Positions 35,713 to 49,838 of a stretch of DNA of 64,000 nt are shown in pieces. The notes below the pieces were generated by a model. That model ran no database searches, had not been told where the DNA came from, and saw nothing but the letters and a program-made list of their open reading frames with translations. Each line of letters starts with the position of its first letter. The first letter of the stretch is position 1. The position numbers and the translations under genes were made by a program. The DNA comes from Silvania confinis (GTDB lineage Bacteria > Pseudomonadota > Gammaproteobacteria > Enterobacterales > Enterobacteriaceae), in NCBI RefSeq assembly GCF_025564085.1, contig NZ_JAMGZJ010000077.1, positions 372,001 through 436,000 of the forward strand, read 5' to 3'.

Positions 35713-37131
35713 TTACCCGTGGTGATAGCCGCCGCCCAGTGCGGAGGTGAGCTGGAGGGTGGCATCGACATACTGCCCCTGCAGCATCAGTCCGGCGAGT
35801 TGTTCCTGCAGGGCGGGGATTTTGGCCTCGCTGACGCGCGACCCGGCAATGATCCCGGCGTTAAAGCGCGCCTGGGCCAGCGCCACGACGCGTGCGGCAT
35901 CGGCTTCGACCCGCTGCTGGTGCTGGTTTTTCGCCATCAGCGTTTCCACTTCGCTGGCGCTGCGCGCCACCTGATTGACCGCCTCCACCACCGCTTTGTT
36001 GTAATTTGCCACCGACAGATTACTTTGCGCCTCGGCAATATCGAGATTGGCGTTTAACCGTCCGCTGTCAAAAATCGGCAGGGTCAGCCCAGCCGTTACG
36101 CCCATCTGCTGCGCCGAGGAGCGGAACAGATCGCTTAAGTGCAGCGCATCCTGCTGAATAAACGCCATCAGGTTCACGTCCGGATAAAACGCCGCTTTTG
36201 CTGCTTCCACCTCATTCAGGGAGGCATCGATAAACCAGTGCGCTTCCTGCAAATCCGGGCGACGGGCCAGCAGTTCGTACCCCAGCGAGGCGGGTAATTT
36301 GGTCTCTACGGCGGGCAACGCGTGCGGGGTCAGCCTCATCGACGAGCGGTGAGTGAGGGCTTCAAGACGGGCCTCAATGGCTTTCTTTTTGCCGTTGACT
36401 TCGGCCAGCCGTTCATCGGTTTTGCTGGCGTCAATATCGGTTTCAGCGCCTTCAACGGAAGAGGTGATCCCGTGCTGATACAGCTCCTGGTCGCTGCCAA
36501 TAATCGCCCTCTGCTGCTGTTTGATGGTGGTTAACACCTGCCCGACGGCATCCTCGGTCTGCCACTCCCAGTACAGACGCGCTACGCTGCTGGCGAGCAG
36601 CTGCCGGGTTTGCTGCATCTCGGCATTTTGCGCATTGACCTTTCCAATGCGCGCCTCGACCTGCGCACGGTTTTTACCCCATAAATCCAGATCCCAGCCG
36701 GCGGTTAAGCCAAAGGTCCCGTTGGTGTACCACGGTCCGGTGGTGCCTGCCGCCGGATCGGTCAGCGCGAACGGCCCCATCAGCCCTTCTGCGGACATTT
36801 TTTGCCGTTCTGCATCAGCAGAAAAATCCACTTCCGGGCCATCTGCAGCCATCGCCATTTTTGCCTGCGCTTCGGCAAGGGCGATACGCTGACGGGCGAT
36901 TTGCATATCCGGGGCATCGGCCTGTGCGTTGGCAACCAGCGCATTCAGCTGTGGATCGTGGAAATCCTTCCACCATTCATTTTTTGGCCATTGCCCAGCG
37001 GCCAGCCCGGTCTCTATTTTGGCGGCAGGGATCTGTGGATTAAGGGATGCGGTTGTATCGTGGCGGGGCGCACAGGCAGCCAGCAAAAGAGAGAGAGGCA
37101 AGCAAAGAGAATAAAGACTTGAACGGTTCAT
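35713..37131 (-). CDS. mdtQ: outer-membrane efflux lipoprotein MdtQ (YohG)
   Basis: This 472-residue TolC/NodT-type outer-membrane factor has a lipobox LLLAACAP with Cys about 20. Two outer-membrane efflux protein repeats are visible, each with the LxxxGI/IxS hairpin (ELYQHGITSSVEGAETDIDA; QARFNAGIIAGSRVSEAKIP). The start at 37131 (MNRSSLYSLCLP) fits the signal peptide; the longer frame does not. The gene is intact here, whereas it is broken in E. coli K-12. It has no linked inner-membrane pump or membrane-fusion gene. Confidence 0.94.
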   Translation of the reverse strand: MNRSSLYSLCLPLSLLLAACAPRHDTTASLNPQIPAAKIETGLAAGQWPKNEWWKDFHDPQLNALVANAQADAPDMQIARQRIALAEAQAKMAMAADGPEVDFSADAERQKMSAEGLMGPFALTDPAAGTTGPWYTNGTFGLTAGWDLDLWGKNRAQVEARIGKVNAQNAEMQQTRQLLASSVARLYWEWQTEDAVGQVLTTIKQQQRAIIGSDQELYQHGITSSVEGAETDIDASKTDERLAEVNGKKKAIEARLEALTHRSSMRLTPHALPAVETKLPASLGYELLARRPDLQEAHWFIDASLNEVEAAKAAFYPDVNLMAFIQQDALHLSDLFRSSAQQMGVTAGLTLPIFDSGRLNANLDIAEAQSNLSVANYNKAVVEAVNQVARSASEVETLMAKNQHQQRVEADAARVVALAQARFNAGIIAGSRVSEAKIPALQEQLAGLMLQGQYVDATLQLTSALGGGYHHG

Positions 37132-37320
37132 CACGTTATTCACACAAAAAAGAAAGATGCAAATTACGCCTGCTGCGTTGTGTTTTTTTAGGTATCGGTG
37201 GCAATCCACACTTTGTCATACCTTTACATATCCAGCAAAGGGCGGGGCCGGGGCGATTGATCAAGCAACTGACCGGCGGCTGCTACACTTAATAGCGACA
37301 CAAATGCGCAGGAGAAACGA

Positions 37321-37404
37321 ATGAAAATATTACTGTGGGTGATTCTGATTATATTTCTGATTGGGTTACTGGTAGTGACGGGCGTATTTAAGGCGATCTT
37401 TTAA
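37321..37404 (+). CDS. yohP: small membrane protein YohP
   Basis: This 27-residue single-helix protein, MKILLWVILIIFLIGLLVVT followed by GVFKAIF, is nearly identical to E. coli YohP, which reaches the inner membrane through SecY or YidC after its mRNA localises there. AGGAGA lies 6 bases before the ATG. A GC-rich hairpin follows. Confidence 0.92.
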   Translation: MKILLWVILIIFLIGLLVVTGVFKAIF

Positions 37405-37410
37405 TATAAG

Positions 37411-37436
37411 GGGCCCGGTATGCTGCCGGGCCCTCT
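37411..37436 (+). terminator. GC-rich hairpin between yohP and the convergent phospho-beta-glucosidase gene
   Basis: GGGCCCGG (37411-37418) pairs with CCGGGCCC (37426-37433), with a TATGCTG loop. The tail (TCTCC) is T-poor, so termination strength is uncertain, but the location between convergent stops supports the role. Confidence 0.65.
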
Positions 37437-37443
37437 CCGGCGA

Positions 37444-41760
<4,317 letters not shown>

Positions 41761-41840
41761 AGTTCTGGCACTCTATCACTTTCATTCGCAGCCTCAACGT
41801 ATCACCGATAAAAACGTGATACAGATCGCTGTTCAGCCGG

Positions 41841-43199
41841 TCAAAAGGTCACAACGGTCTTCAGTTCGGTCACCCACGCATCCTGCGTTTTTGCCACCCC
41901 GCCTGGATGGTGCCAGTACTGGATGCCAGGCTGCAGCTCAAGCCACTTCACCGGGCGGAAGCGGTAATAGAATTCGCCGTTCAGCGAGTGGCCCGGCACC
42001 GGATGGTACGCCGGATTGTTGTAGTCAGTGACGCCGCTCAGGGTGTTCATTTCGCGCTGGTTGCGGGCGTACTGGTTGCTCATGTCAATCCACGTCAGAC
42101 CAAAGCCAATCCAGTCTTCCGGGCGGGCGTCGAACAGGCCGCGATAGCGCAGCGAGCCCGCGTACACGGAGTGCATGTAGTTGCTGCGCTGATCCGAGAG
42201 GCTCATGCTGAAGGAGCTGCTCAGGCCACGGTTCGGATCGTCCTGATGGCGGGTCAGCTGCTGGTTAAACCCGGCGTACATAAACCAGGTGTCATCGTGT
42301 TCGGCATAGCCGTTCGGATCGCTGGCCCCTGCCCCACCGGATTTGCCTGTGTACAGATCGCGCTGCGGGGCGTTGGTGTACAGCACGCCAAGGTTGTACG
42401 CTCCCGGCAGACCGAAAATCTGCGGACGCGCTTCAATTTCCAGCGGCAGCAGCACCCCTTTGCTGCCCTTCGTCGACCAGCTCCATGCGTGATTACGGCT
42501 GGAGGCATCCGGATTCTGCTCCATCACCCCGCCCTTCAGGGTGACGGTCGGCGTGATTTTGTATGCCAGGGTGGTGCCCCAGGTGTGGACATTCCAGTTG
42601 TTCCAGGTCAGCGAGTTCGCCGATTTACCGCCACACTGGGACAGCATCTGGAAATCGCAGGGGATAATCTGATCGAAGGTTTGCACCTTGTTCATCATCC
42701 CGATACGCCAGGTCAGACGGCGATCGTCAAAGCTGCGCGCAAAGGTCAACCAGCCCAGCCGGGTGATGGACTGGCCACCCCAACTCTCCTGGGTCAGATC
42801 GTTGAAGTTGACCCGCGGATCCTGCACCCGCCGAGTGGTGAGATCGTCGTTGTGGTTTCGGTTGACGATGTTGCCTTCGATACGCGCATCCGCAATGCCG
42901 GTCCAGCGCTCCAGATCCTGGTTGAAGGTCAACGCGAACTGGTCGATGTAGGCGACGCGCGGATCGTGGTTATAGCCTCCGCCGCCATTCCATGCGATTT
43001 CGTTCAGATAGCCGAGGTTATAGGTAAAACCGTTGTCACTGAGGATGTTGCGGATGCCGAGCATCTCGCCCAGAATTGGGTCCGGCGGCGCTTCGAAGCC
43101 GAGCACCGTGCCATTCCACTCCTGCGCCATTGCCAGCGGTGATGAGACGAGGAAAGCCAGCGCGCAGGCTGTTAAGCGGGTGTATTTTTGTGCCATCAT
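41841..43199 (-). CDS. OprB-type carbohydrate-selective porin
   Basis: This 452-residue outer-membrane beta-barrel protein has a signal peptide (CALAFLVSSPLAMA-QEW, cleavage near residue 25). The body shows OprB-family features: RRLTWRIGMMNKVQTFD, an internal Cys pair (IIPCDFQMLSQCGG), DEPNPDASS-like loops and the C-terminal barrel ending in TELKTVVTF with terminal Phe. It should admit beta-glucosides or other sugars through the outer membrane. It is the first gene of the beta-glucoside operon and has its own RAT leader, which ties expression to BglG. Two ATGs in tandem make the first residue uncertain. Confidence 0.87.
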   Translation of the reverse strand: MMAQKYTRLTACALAFLVSSPLAMAQEWNGTVLGFEAPPDPILGEMLGIRNILSDNGFTYNLGYLNEIAWNGGGGYNHDPRVAYIDQFALTFNQDLERWTGIADARIEGNIVNRNHNDDLTTRRVQDPRVNFNDLTQESWGGQSITRLGWLTFARSFDDRRLTWRIGMMNKVQTFDQIIPCDFQMLSQCGGKSANSLTWNNWNVHTWGTTLAYKITPTVTLKGGVMEQNPDASSRNHAWSWSTKGSKGVLLPLEIEARPQIFGLPGAYNLGVLYTNAPQRDLYTGKSGGAGASDPNGYAEHDDTWFMYAGFNQQLTRHQDDPNRGLSSSFSMSLSDQRSNYMHSVYAGSLRYRGLFDARPEDWIGFGLTWIDMSNQYARNQREMNTLSGVTDYNNPAYHPVPGHSLNGEFYYRFRPVKWLELQPGIQYWHHPGGVAKTQDAWVTELKTVVTF

Positions 43200-43564
43200 T
43201 TAAACCTGTGATTGAGTATTTAGGGCGTAATCGGTCGCAGGCAATTTATATATTGCCCGTCGGATTTTCTTTATTTCAGGTAATAGCTATCCCTGCGGCA
43301 TTGAATAACCACAAAAAGGGATCGAAATGTCAGTCTGTATTTAGCGTTACGGCAATTTTTTATCCTGCGTATTCTGTTGAGTAAATAACAGGCAAAAAAA
43401 AACCTAAGCGCTCCACAGCGGATGAGGCCGTGGAACGCTTAGGTTTTGCCTGGTAACCAGTAACAACCCTGCGTAATAAAACCCGGGCACCTTAACACCA
43501 TCGCGCCCGGTTGCAAACCGTGAATGCTTTATTATCTAAAAAAGTGTGAGCGGTTTAACGCTTA
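43200..43564. promoter_or_regulatory. leader and promoter region of the porin-bglGFB operon
   Basis: This 365-base gap holds no gene. From the right (transcription start side) it has a short promoter region next to dusC, then the RAT/terminator at 43394-43469, then about 190 bases of leader to the porin ATG with no further strong structure noticed. No convincing CRP core was found. Confidence 0.55.
43394..43469 (-). promoter_or_regulatory. BglG-type RAT/terminator in front of the porin gene
   Basis: The minus strand reads GGGTTGTTACTGGTTACCAG then GCAAAACCTAAGCG, overlapping a terminator whose long stem (CCTAAGCGTTCCACGG paired with CTGTGGAGCGCTTAGG) is followed by nine T. The RAT matches the bgl consensus at most positions, with GGG in place of GGA at its start. 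Confidence 0.9.
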
Positions 43565-44497
43565 TTATTTTGACTGGATCACCCGCGCAATATCTGCCGA
43601 GGTCTGCAGGGTGCGGATCTCCTGGAATAACCCCAACGCCTCGTCGTACTCTTTACGCAAATAACTGAGCCACTGCTTAATGCGGGCAACGTGATATAAC
43701 CCGGTATCGCCCTGTTTTTCGAGGCGGGAATACTTCTTCAGCAGGGTCACCACTTCTGGCCAGGGCATGCGCGGTTCGTTGTATTTAATCACCCGACTGA
43801 GGTTGGGCACATTCAGCGCCCCGCGACCAATCATCACCGCATCGCAGCCGGTTTGTTGCATACAGGCTAGCGCGCTCTCGCGATCCCAGATTTCGCCGTT
43901 CGCCACCACCGGAATGGTCAGCCGCTGGCGGATTTGGGCAATGGCCTGCCAGTTAATGCGCTCAGCTTTATAGCCATCTTCTTTGGTGCGCCCGTGGACC
44001 ACCAGCTCGCTGGCCCCCGCCTGCTGCACCGCGTCGGCAATTTCAAACTGCCGGTCGCCGCTGTCCCAGCCCAGACGAATTTTAACCGTCACCGGCAGAT
44101 GGCCAGGCACCGCCTCGCGCATCGCTTTGGCACCGCGATAGATAAGCTCCGGATCTTTTAACAGCGTGGCCCCGCCGCCGCTGCCGTTAACCATTTTCGA
44201 CGGGCAGCCGCAGTTGAGATCCACCCCCCAGGAGCCGAGTTCAACCGCACGGGCGGCGTTTTCCGCCAGCCACTCGGGATATTGCCCCAGCAGTTGAATG
44301 CGCACCAGCGTGCCGGAGGAGGTCCGGCTCTGGCGATGCAGCTCCGGGCAGAGCCTGTAAAACGATTTTACCGGCAACAACATATCCACCACCCGTAAGA
44401 ACTCGGTGATGCAGTGGTCATAATCGTTAACGTCGGTTAGCAGCTCACGCACCAGCGAATCGAGCACGCCTTCCATCGGTGCCAGTAATACACGCAT
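43565..44497 (-). CDS. dusC: tRNA-dihydrouridine(16) synthase DusC
   Basis: This 310-residue flavoenzyme reduces U16 in tRNA. It begins [19 protein letters not shown] (FMN-binding start of the barrel), with [19 protein letters not shown] carrying the catalytic Cys near residue 98, the lysine in [12 protein letters not shown], and [11 protein letters not shown]. Length is close to E. coli DusC (315). The leader has CTACTATAG, a likely -10 region, about 35 bases before the start. Confidence 0.95.
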   Translation of the reverse strand: MRVLLAPMEGVLDSLVRELLTDVNDYDHCITEFLRVVDMLLPVKSFYRLCPELHRQSRTSSGTLVRIQLLGQYPEWLAENAARAVELGSWGVDLNCGCPSKMVNGSGGGATLLKDPELIYRGAKAMREAVPGHLPVTVKIRLGWDSGDRQFEIADAVQQAGASELVVHGRTKEDGYKAERINWQAIAQIRQRLTIPVVANGEIWDRESALACMQQTGCDAVMIGRGALNVPNLSRVIKYNEPRMPWPEVVTLLKKYSRLEKQGDTGLYHVARIKQWLSYLRKEYDEALGLFQEIRTLQTSADIARVIQSK

Positions 44498-44584
44498 ATC
44501 AGTACCCGTAAAAAAAGACGCGCTATAGTAGCCGCAACCGCGAAAGGTGGAAAGCCTCAGGATCAGAGGAAAATGCGCGACAGC

Positions 44585-45364
44585 TTAGTCGGGGATCGTC
44601 TCTTCGGGGCGCAGCGTCAGCACTTCAAATCCTTCCTCAGTGACGGCGATGGTGTGTTCCCATTGCGCAGAGAGCTTTTTGTCACGGGTGACGACCGTCC
44701 AGCCGTCTTTTTTGGTTTTGATGCGGCTGTCGCCCTGGTTGATCATCGGTTCGATGGTGAACACCATTCCCGCCTGCAGCACCGTGCCCTCGCCTGCTTT
44801 CCCGTAGTGCATCACCGGTGGCTCTTCGTGCATCTCTTTGCCAATACCGTGCCCGCAATATTCCCTCACCACGCTGTAGCCCTGGCTTTCAACGAACGAC
44901 TGGATGGCGTGGCCGATGTCGCCAAGCGTCGCGCCCGGTTTAACGACCTTGATCCCTCTCCACATCCCTTCATAGGTTGTCTTCACCAGCCTGCGGGCCA
45001 GCGGCGAAACGTCGCCAATAAGGTACATTTTACTGGAGTCAGCAATCATGCCCGCATTCTCGAGGGTAATGTCGACGTTAACGATGGCACCCGATTTAAG
45101 GTGTTCAGAGGCCTTCGGGATCCCGTGGCACACCACCTCATTCACCGAGGTGTTCAGCACATACGGAAAGTCATACTGCCCTTTGCTGGCGGGGCGAGAC
45201 TGAAGTTGATCAACGATGAATGCCTCTGCGCGATCGTTGATCTCCATGGTAGTTACGCCAGGTTTAATCACGTCGTCCAGCATAGTGAACACCGACGCCA
45301 GCAGTTCGCCAGCATGGCGCTGACGCGCCAGTTCATCCGCCGTTTTAATGAGAATTGATGGCAT
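44585..45364 (-). CDS. map: type I methionine aminopeptidase, accessory copy
   Basis: This 259-residue M24A peptidase removes N-terminal methionine from proteins. All five metal ligands are visible: the two Asp in VNVDITLENAGMIADSSKM, His in EYCGHGIGKEMHEEP, Glu in FTIEPMINQ and Glu in SAQWEHTIAVT. The ATG overlaps the ParD-like gene by 20 bases and has a near-perfect Shine-Dalgarno sequence (GGAGGTGATC), so it should be translated well. The housekeeping map normally lies beside rpsB, so this is probably a second copy. Its tie to a ParD-like protein is unusual for a housekeeping enzyme. Confidence 0.92.
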   Translation of the reverse strand: MPSILIKTADELARQRHAGELLASVFTMLDDVIKPGVTTMEINDRAEAFIVDQLQSRPASKGQYDFPYVLNTSVNEVVCHGIPKASEHLKSGAIVNVDITLENAGMIADSSKMYLIGDVSPLARRLVKTTYEGMWRGIKVVKPGATLGDIGHAIQSFVESQGYSVVREYCGHGIGKEMHEEPPVMHYGKAGEGTVLQAGMVFTIEPMINQGDSRIKTKKDGWTVVTRDKKLSAQWEHTIAVTEEGFEVLTLRPEETIPD

Positions 45365-45563
45365 TGATCACCTCCAGTAAACGGTCGGAACCGGATTTCA
45401 GCATCATCATCTTTATTTGTTGATGGTTAAGGTCCGGGTAGAGTTCGCTCATCATGCCAAGACGGATCCAGTATTCCGCCTGCGCGTTGACCGAACGCGA
45501 CATGGCTTTGCTGGCATCACGAATGTCGTCGTGCAGCAGATCGGAGATTTTTACGATGCCCAT
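45345..45563 (-). CDS. ParD-like (ribbon-helix-helix) protein
   Basis: This 72-residue protein has MGIVKISDLLHDDIRDASKA followed by MSRSVNAQAEYWIRLGMMSE, the strand-helix-helix order of the ParD-like/RHH DNA-binding family, and a short helical tail. It heads an operon with the MetAP gene and overlaps it. A 22-bp perfect palindrome covers its promoter, as expected for an autorepressing RHH protein. No ParE-type toxin is next to it: the position a toxin would take is filled by the peptidase. Function as antitoxin is therefore not shown. Confidence 0.8.
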   Translation of the reverse strand: MGIVKISDLLHDDIRDASKAMSRSVNAQAEYWIRLGMMSELYPDLNHQQIKMMMLKSGSDRLLEVINAINSH

Positions 45564-45576
45564 ATATATGTTCCAT

Positions 45577-45598
45577 TACGATTCATATATGAATCGTA
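45577..45598. promoter_or_regulatory. 22-bp perfect palindrome, probable operator of the ParD-like/map operon
   Basis: TACGATTCATA and TATGAATCGTA are exact reverse complements with no spacer. The left arm on the minus strand is the probable -10 (TACGAT), 17 bases from GTGACA (45616-45621 on the plus strand as TGTCAC). It lies 14 bases before the ParD-like start, so bound protein would block transcription. On the plus strand the right end reads TATAAT (45597-45602), a possible opposing -10. Confidence 0.8.
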
Positions 45599-45621
45599 TA
45601 ATGATAGTGCAGCATTGTCAC
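45593..45621 (-). promoter_or_regulatory. promoter of the ParD-like/map operon
   Basis: Minus-strand GTGACA and TACGAT with 17-base spacing. The -10 lies inside the palindromic operator. Confidence 0.5.
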
Positions 45622-45750
45622 CCCCCTGTTTGGGGAAATGCCCGACGTTCCAGAAAGTAATGTCTGGTATGCTCAAAAGTCATGATGTGATCCGTAGCAC
45701 GGTTTCAATTTTAATTGTATGATGAATGCGTTTCATCAAGGGCTTTCACA

Positions 45751-46149
45751 ATGAAAAAATCACTGATGGTCGTCTGGCAATATTTGCGCGCGTTCGTCCT
45801 TATTTATGCCTGCCTGTATGCAGGTATTTTTCTCGCCTCGCTGCTGCCCATTACTATTCCCGGCAGCATTATCGGGATGCTGATCCTGTTTGTGCTGCTG
45901 GCGCTGCAAATCCTGCCGGCAAACTGGGTTAAGCCCGGCTGCTCTGTGCTTATCCGCTATATGGCGCTGCTGTTCGTGCCCATCGGCGTGGGCGTGATGC
46001 AGTATTACGATCTGCTGAGCGCACAGTTTGGCCCGATCTTTGTTTCCTGCACTATCAGTACGCTGGTGGTGTTTTTAGTGGTGAGCTGGAGCACGCATCT
46101 GGCGCACGGGGAGCGTAACGTGGTGGGTCAGAAAGGACAGAAAAAATGA
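45751..46149 (+). CDS. yohJ: LrgA-family membrane protein YohJ
   Basis: This 132-residue protein has four membrane helices and the family core [20 protein letters not shown], very close to E. coli YohJ. LrgA/CidA proteins resemble holins and affect murein hydrolase export or small-molecule transport. The start at 45751 ([15 protein letters not shown]) is chosen over an upstream in-frame ATG because of AAGGG and length. It overlaps yohK by 4 bases (ATGA). Confidence 0.94.
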   Translation: MKKSLMVVWQYLRAFVLIYACLYAGIFLASLLPITIPGSIIGMLILFVLLALQILPANWVKPGCSVLIRYMALLFVPIGVGVMQYYDLLSAQFGPIFVSCTISTLVVFLVVSWSTHLAHGERNVVGQKGQKK

Positions 46150-46841
46150 TGGCCAATATCTGGTGGTCGCTGCCCCTCACCCTGGCAGTGTTCTTTGCCG
46201 CCCGCAAACTGGCGGTGCGCCTGAAGTTCCCGCTGCTTAACCCGCTGCTGGTGGCGATGGTGGTGATTATCCCGTTCCTGCTGCTGACCGGCATTTCTTA
46301 CGCGAAATACTTCCAGGGCAGCAAGGTGCTTAACGATCTGCTGCAGCCTGCGGTCGTGGCGCTGGCATTTCCGCTGTATGAGCAACTGCATCAGATTCGC
46401 GCCCGCTGGAAATCGATCATTACCATCTGCCTGGTCGGCAGCGTGGTGGCGATGATCACCGGCACCTCGGTAGCGCTGCTGATGGGTGCAACGCCAGAAA
46501 TCGCGGCCTCTATTTTACCTAAATCGGTCACCACGCCTATCGCCATGGCGGTGGGCGGCAGTCTCGGCGGCATCCCGGCAATCAGCGCCGTGTGCGTGAT
46601 TTACGTCGGTATTCTTGGCGCAGTGCTGGGCCACACATTGCTGAATGCGATGCGCATCCGCACCAAATCGGCCCGTGGTCTGGCGATGGGGACCGCCTCG
46701 CACGCCCTCGGCACCGCTCGCTGCGCAGAGCTGGATTATCAGGAAGGTGCTTTTAGCTCGCTGGCGCTGGTGATCTGCGGGATCATGACCTCACTGATTG
46801 CCCCGTTCCTGTTCCCGATTATTCTGGCGGTCGTGGGCTAA
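46146..46841 (+). CDS. yohK: LrgB-family membrane protein YohK
   Basis: This 231-residue inner-membrane protein has six or more helices. It carries the conserved LrgB blocks [50 protein letters not shown] and [15 protein letters not shown] [17 protein letters not shown]. It forms the partner of YohJ. The pair is encoded next to cdd and matches the E. coli arrangement; such pairs in plants export glycolate. Confidence 0.95.
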   Translation: MMANIWWSLPLTLAVFFAARKLAVRLKFPLLNPLLVAMVVIIPFLLLTGISYAKYFQGSKVLNDLLQPAVVALAFPLYEQLHQIRARWKSIITICLVGSVVAMITGTSVALLMGATPEIAASILPKSVTTPIAMAVGGSLGGIPAISAVCVIYVGILGAVLGHTLLNAMRIRTKSARGLAMGTASHALGTARCAELDYQEGAFSSLALVICGIMTSLIAPFLFPIILAVVG

Positions 46842-46843
46842 AA

Positions 46844-46938
46844 TTTGCGACGTGTCGCGCAATTTTCATTTGAGTTTCATAAGTTGCACACATAATGAGA
46901 TCAGGATCACATATAAAGCCTTAACGGCTCCGTACACT
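46844..46938 (+). promoter_or_regulatory. cdd promoter with CRP/CytR sites
   Basis: TGAGA-TCAGGA-TCACA (46896-46911) matches a CRP site at all but one core base. It is centred 41.5 bases before a start implied by the -10 TACACT (46933-46938). A second dyad, TTGCGACGTGTCGCGCAA (about 46845-46862), corresponds to the upstream CRP/CytR element of E. coli cdd. Confidence 0.75.
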
Positions 46939-46969
46939 ACTGATCCATTAACCCTTATGAGGCAACGCC

Positions 46970-47854
46970 ATGCATCCCCGTTTTCAATCAGCTTTCGCTC
47001 AGCTTGCAGAGAATTTGCAATCAGCCCTGGCCCCGGTTCTGGCGGATGCACACTTTCCTGCCCTGCTCACCGCTGTTCAGGTTGCCGGACTGAAACAAGC
47101 CACGGATCTGGATGATGACGCGCTGTCCTTCGCGCTGCTGCCGCTGGCGGCTGCCTGCGCCCGCGCCGATCTGTCCCATTTTAACGTTGGCGCAATTGCG
47201 CGCGGCGTCAGTGGCACCTGGTACTTCGGCGGTAATATGGAGTTCCTCGGGGCGACCATGCAGCAGACCGTGCACGCCGAGCAAAGCGCGATCAGTCATG
47301 CCTGGCTGCGCGGCGAAAAAGCCCTGCAGGCCGTGACCGTCAATTACACCCCTTGCGGCCACTGCCGTCAGTTTATGAACGAGCTGAACAGTGGTTTGCA
47401 GTTGCGTATCAACCTGCCCGGTCGCGACCCGCACACACTGGCCGATTATCTGCCGGACGCATTCGGTCCCAAAGATCTGGAGATTAAAACCCTGCTGATG
47501 GACGAGCAGGATCATGGCTATGCACTGACCGGCGATGAGCTGGCGCAGGCAGCAATCCAGGCCGCCAACATGTGTCATGCGCCGTACAGCAACTCGCCAA
47601 GCGGTGTGGCACTGGAGTGCCGCGATGGCCGCATCTTTACCGGCAGCTATGCCGAGAATGCCGCCTTTAACCCGACCCTGCCGCCATTGCAGGGGGCACT
47701 GAACCTGCTCAGCCTCAACGGCTACGACTATCCGGACATCCAGCGCGCCATTCTGGCAGAAAAAGCCGATGCGCCGCTGATCCAGTGGGATGCCACCGCC
47801 GCCACGCTGCGTGCGCTGGGTTGCACCAGCGTTGACCGCGTTTTATTGGCGTAA
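46970..47854 (+). CDS. cdd: cytidine deaminase
   Basis: This 294-residue dimeric zinc enzyme deaminates cytidine and deoxycytidine to uridine forms in nucleoside salvage. The catalytic domain shows [13 protein letters not shown] (zinc His and proton-shuttle Glu, near 102-104) and [13 protein letters not shown] (two zinc Cys). The second half is the degenerate repeat typical of the E. coli-type enzyme. Length equals E. coli Cdd. The upstream region shows CRP and CytR-type sites. Confidence 0.97.
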   Translation: MHPRFQSAFAQLAENLQSALAPVLADAHFPALLTAVQVAGLKQATDLDDDALSFALLPLAAACARADLSHFNVGAIARGVSGTWYFGGNMEFLGATMQQTVHAEQSAISHAWLRGEKALQAVTVNYTPCGHCRQFMNELNSGLQLRINLPGRDPHTLADYLPDAFGPKDLEIKTLLMDEQDHGYALTGDELAQAAIQAANMCHAPYSNSPSGVALECRDGRIFTGSYAENAAFNPTLPPLQGALNLLSLNGYDYPDIQRAILAEKADAPLIQWDATAATLRALGCTSVDRVLLA

Positions 47855-47862
47855 TATTTGCC

Positions 47863-47880
47863 GCGGGCAGAAATGCCCGC
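47863..47880 (+). terminator. hairpin after cdd
   Basis: GCGGGCA and TGCCCGC pair around a GAAA tetraloop, starting 8 bases past the stop. No T run follows, so it may stabilise the 3' end more than terminate. Confidence 0.5.
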
Positions 47881-47939
47881 AGATCTGATGAAAATCCCTC
47901 CAGTTGAACCGCCGTTTCTTGCGCTTACCAGGCGGGTAA

Positions 47940-48689
<750 letters not shown>

Positions 48690-48766
48690 ACATCCACATC
48701 AAATCATAATGAGTGATATTTCACGCATCAGACAAAATGTTCATCGCCGTGCTGCGCTCTTAACAT

Positions 48767-48796
48767 AAAAAAACCCGCTCGATATGAGCGGGTTTT
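48767..48796. terminator. bidirectional terminator between sanA and mglC
   Basis: AAACCCGCTC and GAGCGGGTTT pair with a GATAT loop, with an A run on the left and TTTT on the right. It serves the convergent sanA and mglBAC transcripts. Confidence 0.9.
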
Positions 48797-48812
48797 GTCA
48801 GCTACAGGATGA

Positions 48813-49823
48813 TTACTTCTTACGCGCGTACTTCAGGGAATCCAGTGCCACGGCGAAGATGATGATTCCGCCTTTAATAATGTACTGCCAGTACGGGTTG
48901 ACGCCGATATAGGTCAGACCGTAGTTGATAACGGTGAAGATGATAACACCGGTCACCACGCCCAGAACGGTACCCACGCCGCCGCTGAAGGACACACCAC
49001 CCACGACGCACGCGGCAATCGCATCCAGTTCATACATAAAGCCGAGGTTATTCGTCGCTGAGCCGATACGACCCGCTTCCAGCAAACCACCGAACGCGTA
49101 GAACACACCTGACAGGGCATAGATCACCAGCAGGTTCAGCGCAACGTTAACACCTGATACTTTCGCCGCTTCCGGGTTACCGCCGATAGCGAAGATATTT
49201 TTACCGAAGCGGGTTTTGTTCCACAGCACCCAAACAAAGGCTACCGCAATCAACGCGTAGAAAGTGATGTACGACAGGCGGAAGCTGCCCAGCGCGATAA
49301 AGCCCTGCGCAAAGGTCGAGAAGCCGCTGTCAAAGCCGGAAATCGGGGATGCACCCACGAAGTCGTAGTACAGGGAGTTGATACCGTAAACGATGATCAT
49401 CGTACCCAGGGTGGTAATGAACGGGGTCACGTTCAGATAGGCGATGATGATGCCGTTTACCAGACCGATGATGGCACCAATGGCGCAAACAATCAGGACC
49501 ACCACGATAATCGGCATGGTCGCCATTTCCGGGAACACCTTGTTGGCGTTTTCCATCGACTGCAGCAGCGTTGCCGCAACCACCGCGGCCAGGCCGACCT
49601 GACGACCGGCTGACAGGTCAGTACCTTGGGTGACAATCAAACCGGCCACGCCGAGGGCGATAATAATACGTACAGAAGACTGCGTCAGAATGTTACTGAG
49701 GTTCAGCAGACTTAAGAATGTAGGGTCCTGGAAAATAATAATGGCCAGCAGCACCAAAAGAACAACGTAAAGACCGCCTTCTTTCAGGTAAGTGAGAAAA
49801 CTTTTTTGATTCAACGCACTCAT
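48813..49823 (-). CDS. mglC: galactose/methyl-galactoside ABC permease MglC
   Basis: This 336-residue inner-membrane permease of the high-affinity galactose importer has about ten helices, with VAGLIVTQGTDLSAGRQVGL, GIIGLVNG-type AIIGLVNGIIIAYLNV and the conserved FAIGGNPEAAKVSGVNV cytoplasmic loop. It is the last gene of mglBAC and starts 15 bases after mglA. Sequence is nearly identical in type and length to E. coli MglC. Confidence 0.97.
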   Translation of the reverse strand: MSALNQKSFLTYLKEGGLYVVLLVLLAIIIFQDPTFLSLLNLSNILTQSSVRIIIALGVAGLIVTQGTDLSAGRQVGLAAVVAATLLQSMENANKVFPEMATMPIIVVVLIVCAIGAIIGLVNGIIIAYLNVTPFITTLGTMIIVYGINSLYYDFVGASPISGFDSGFSTFAQGFIALGSFRLSYITFYALIAVAFVWVLWNKTRFGKNIFAIGGNPEAAKVSGVNVALNLLVIYALSGVFYAFGGLLEAGRIGSATNNLGFMYELDAIAACVVGGVSFSGGVGTVLGVVTGVIIFTVINYGLTYIGVNPYWQYIIKGGIIIFAVALDSLKYARKK

Positions 49824-49838
49824 GAGGAGCCCCTAATC

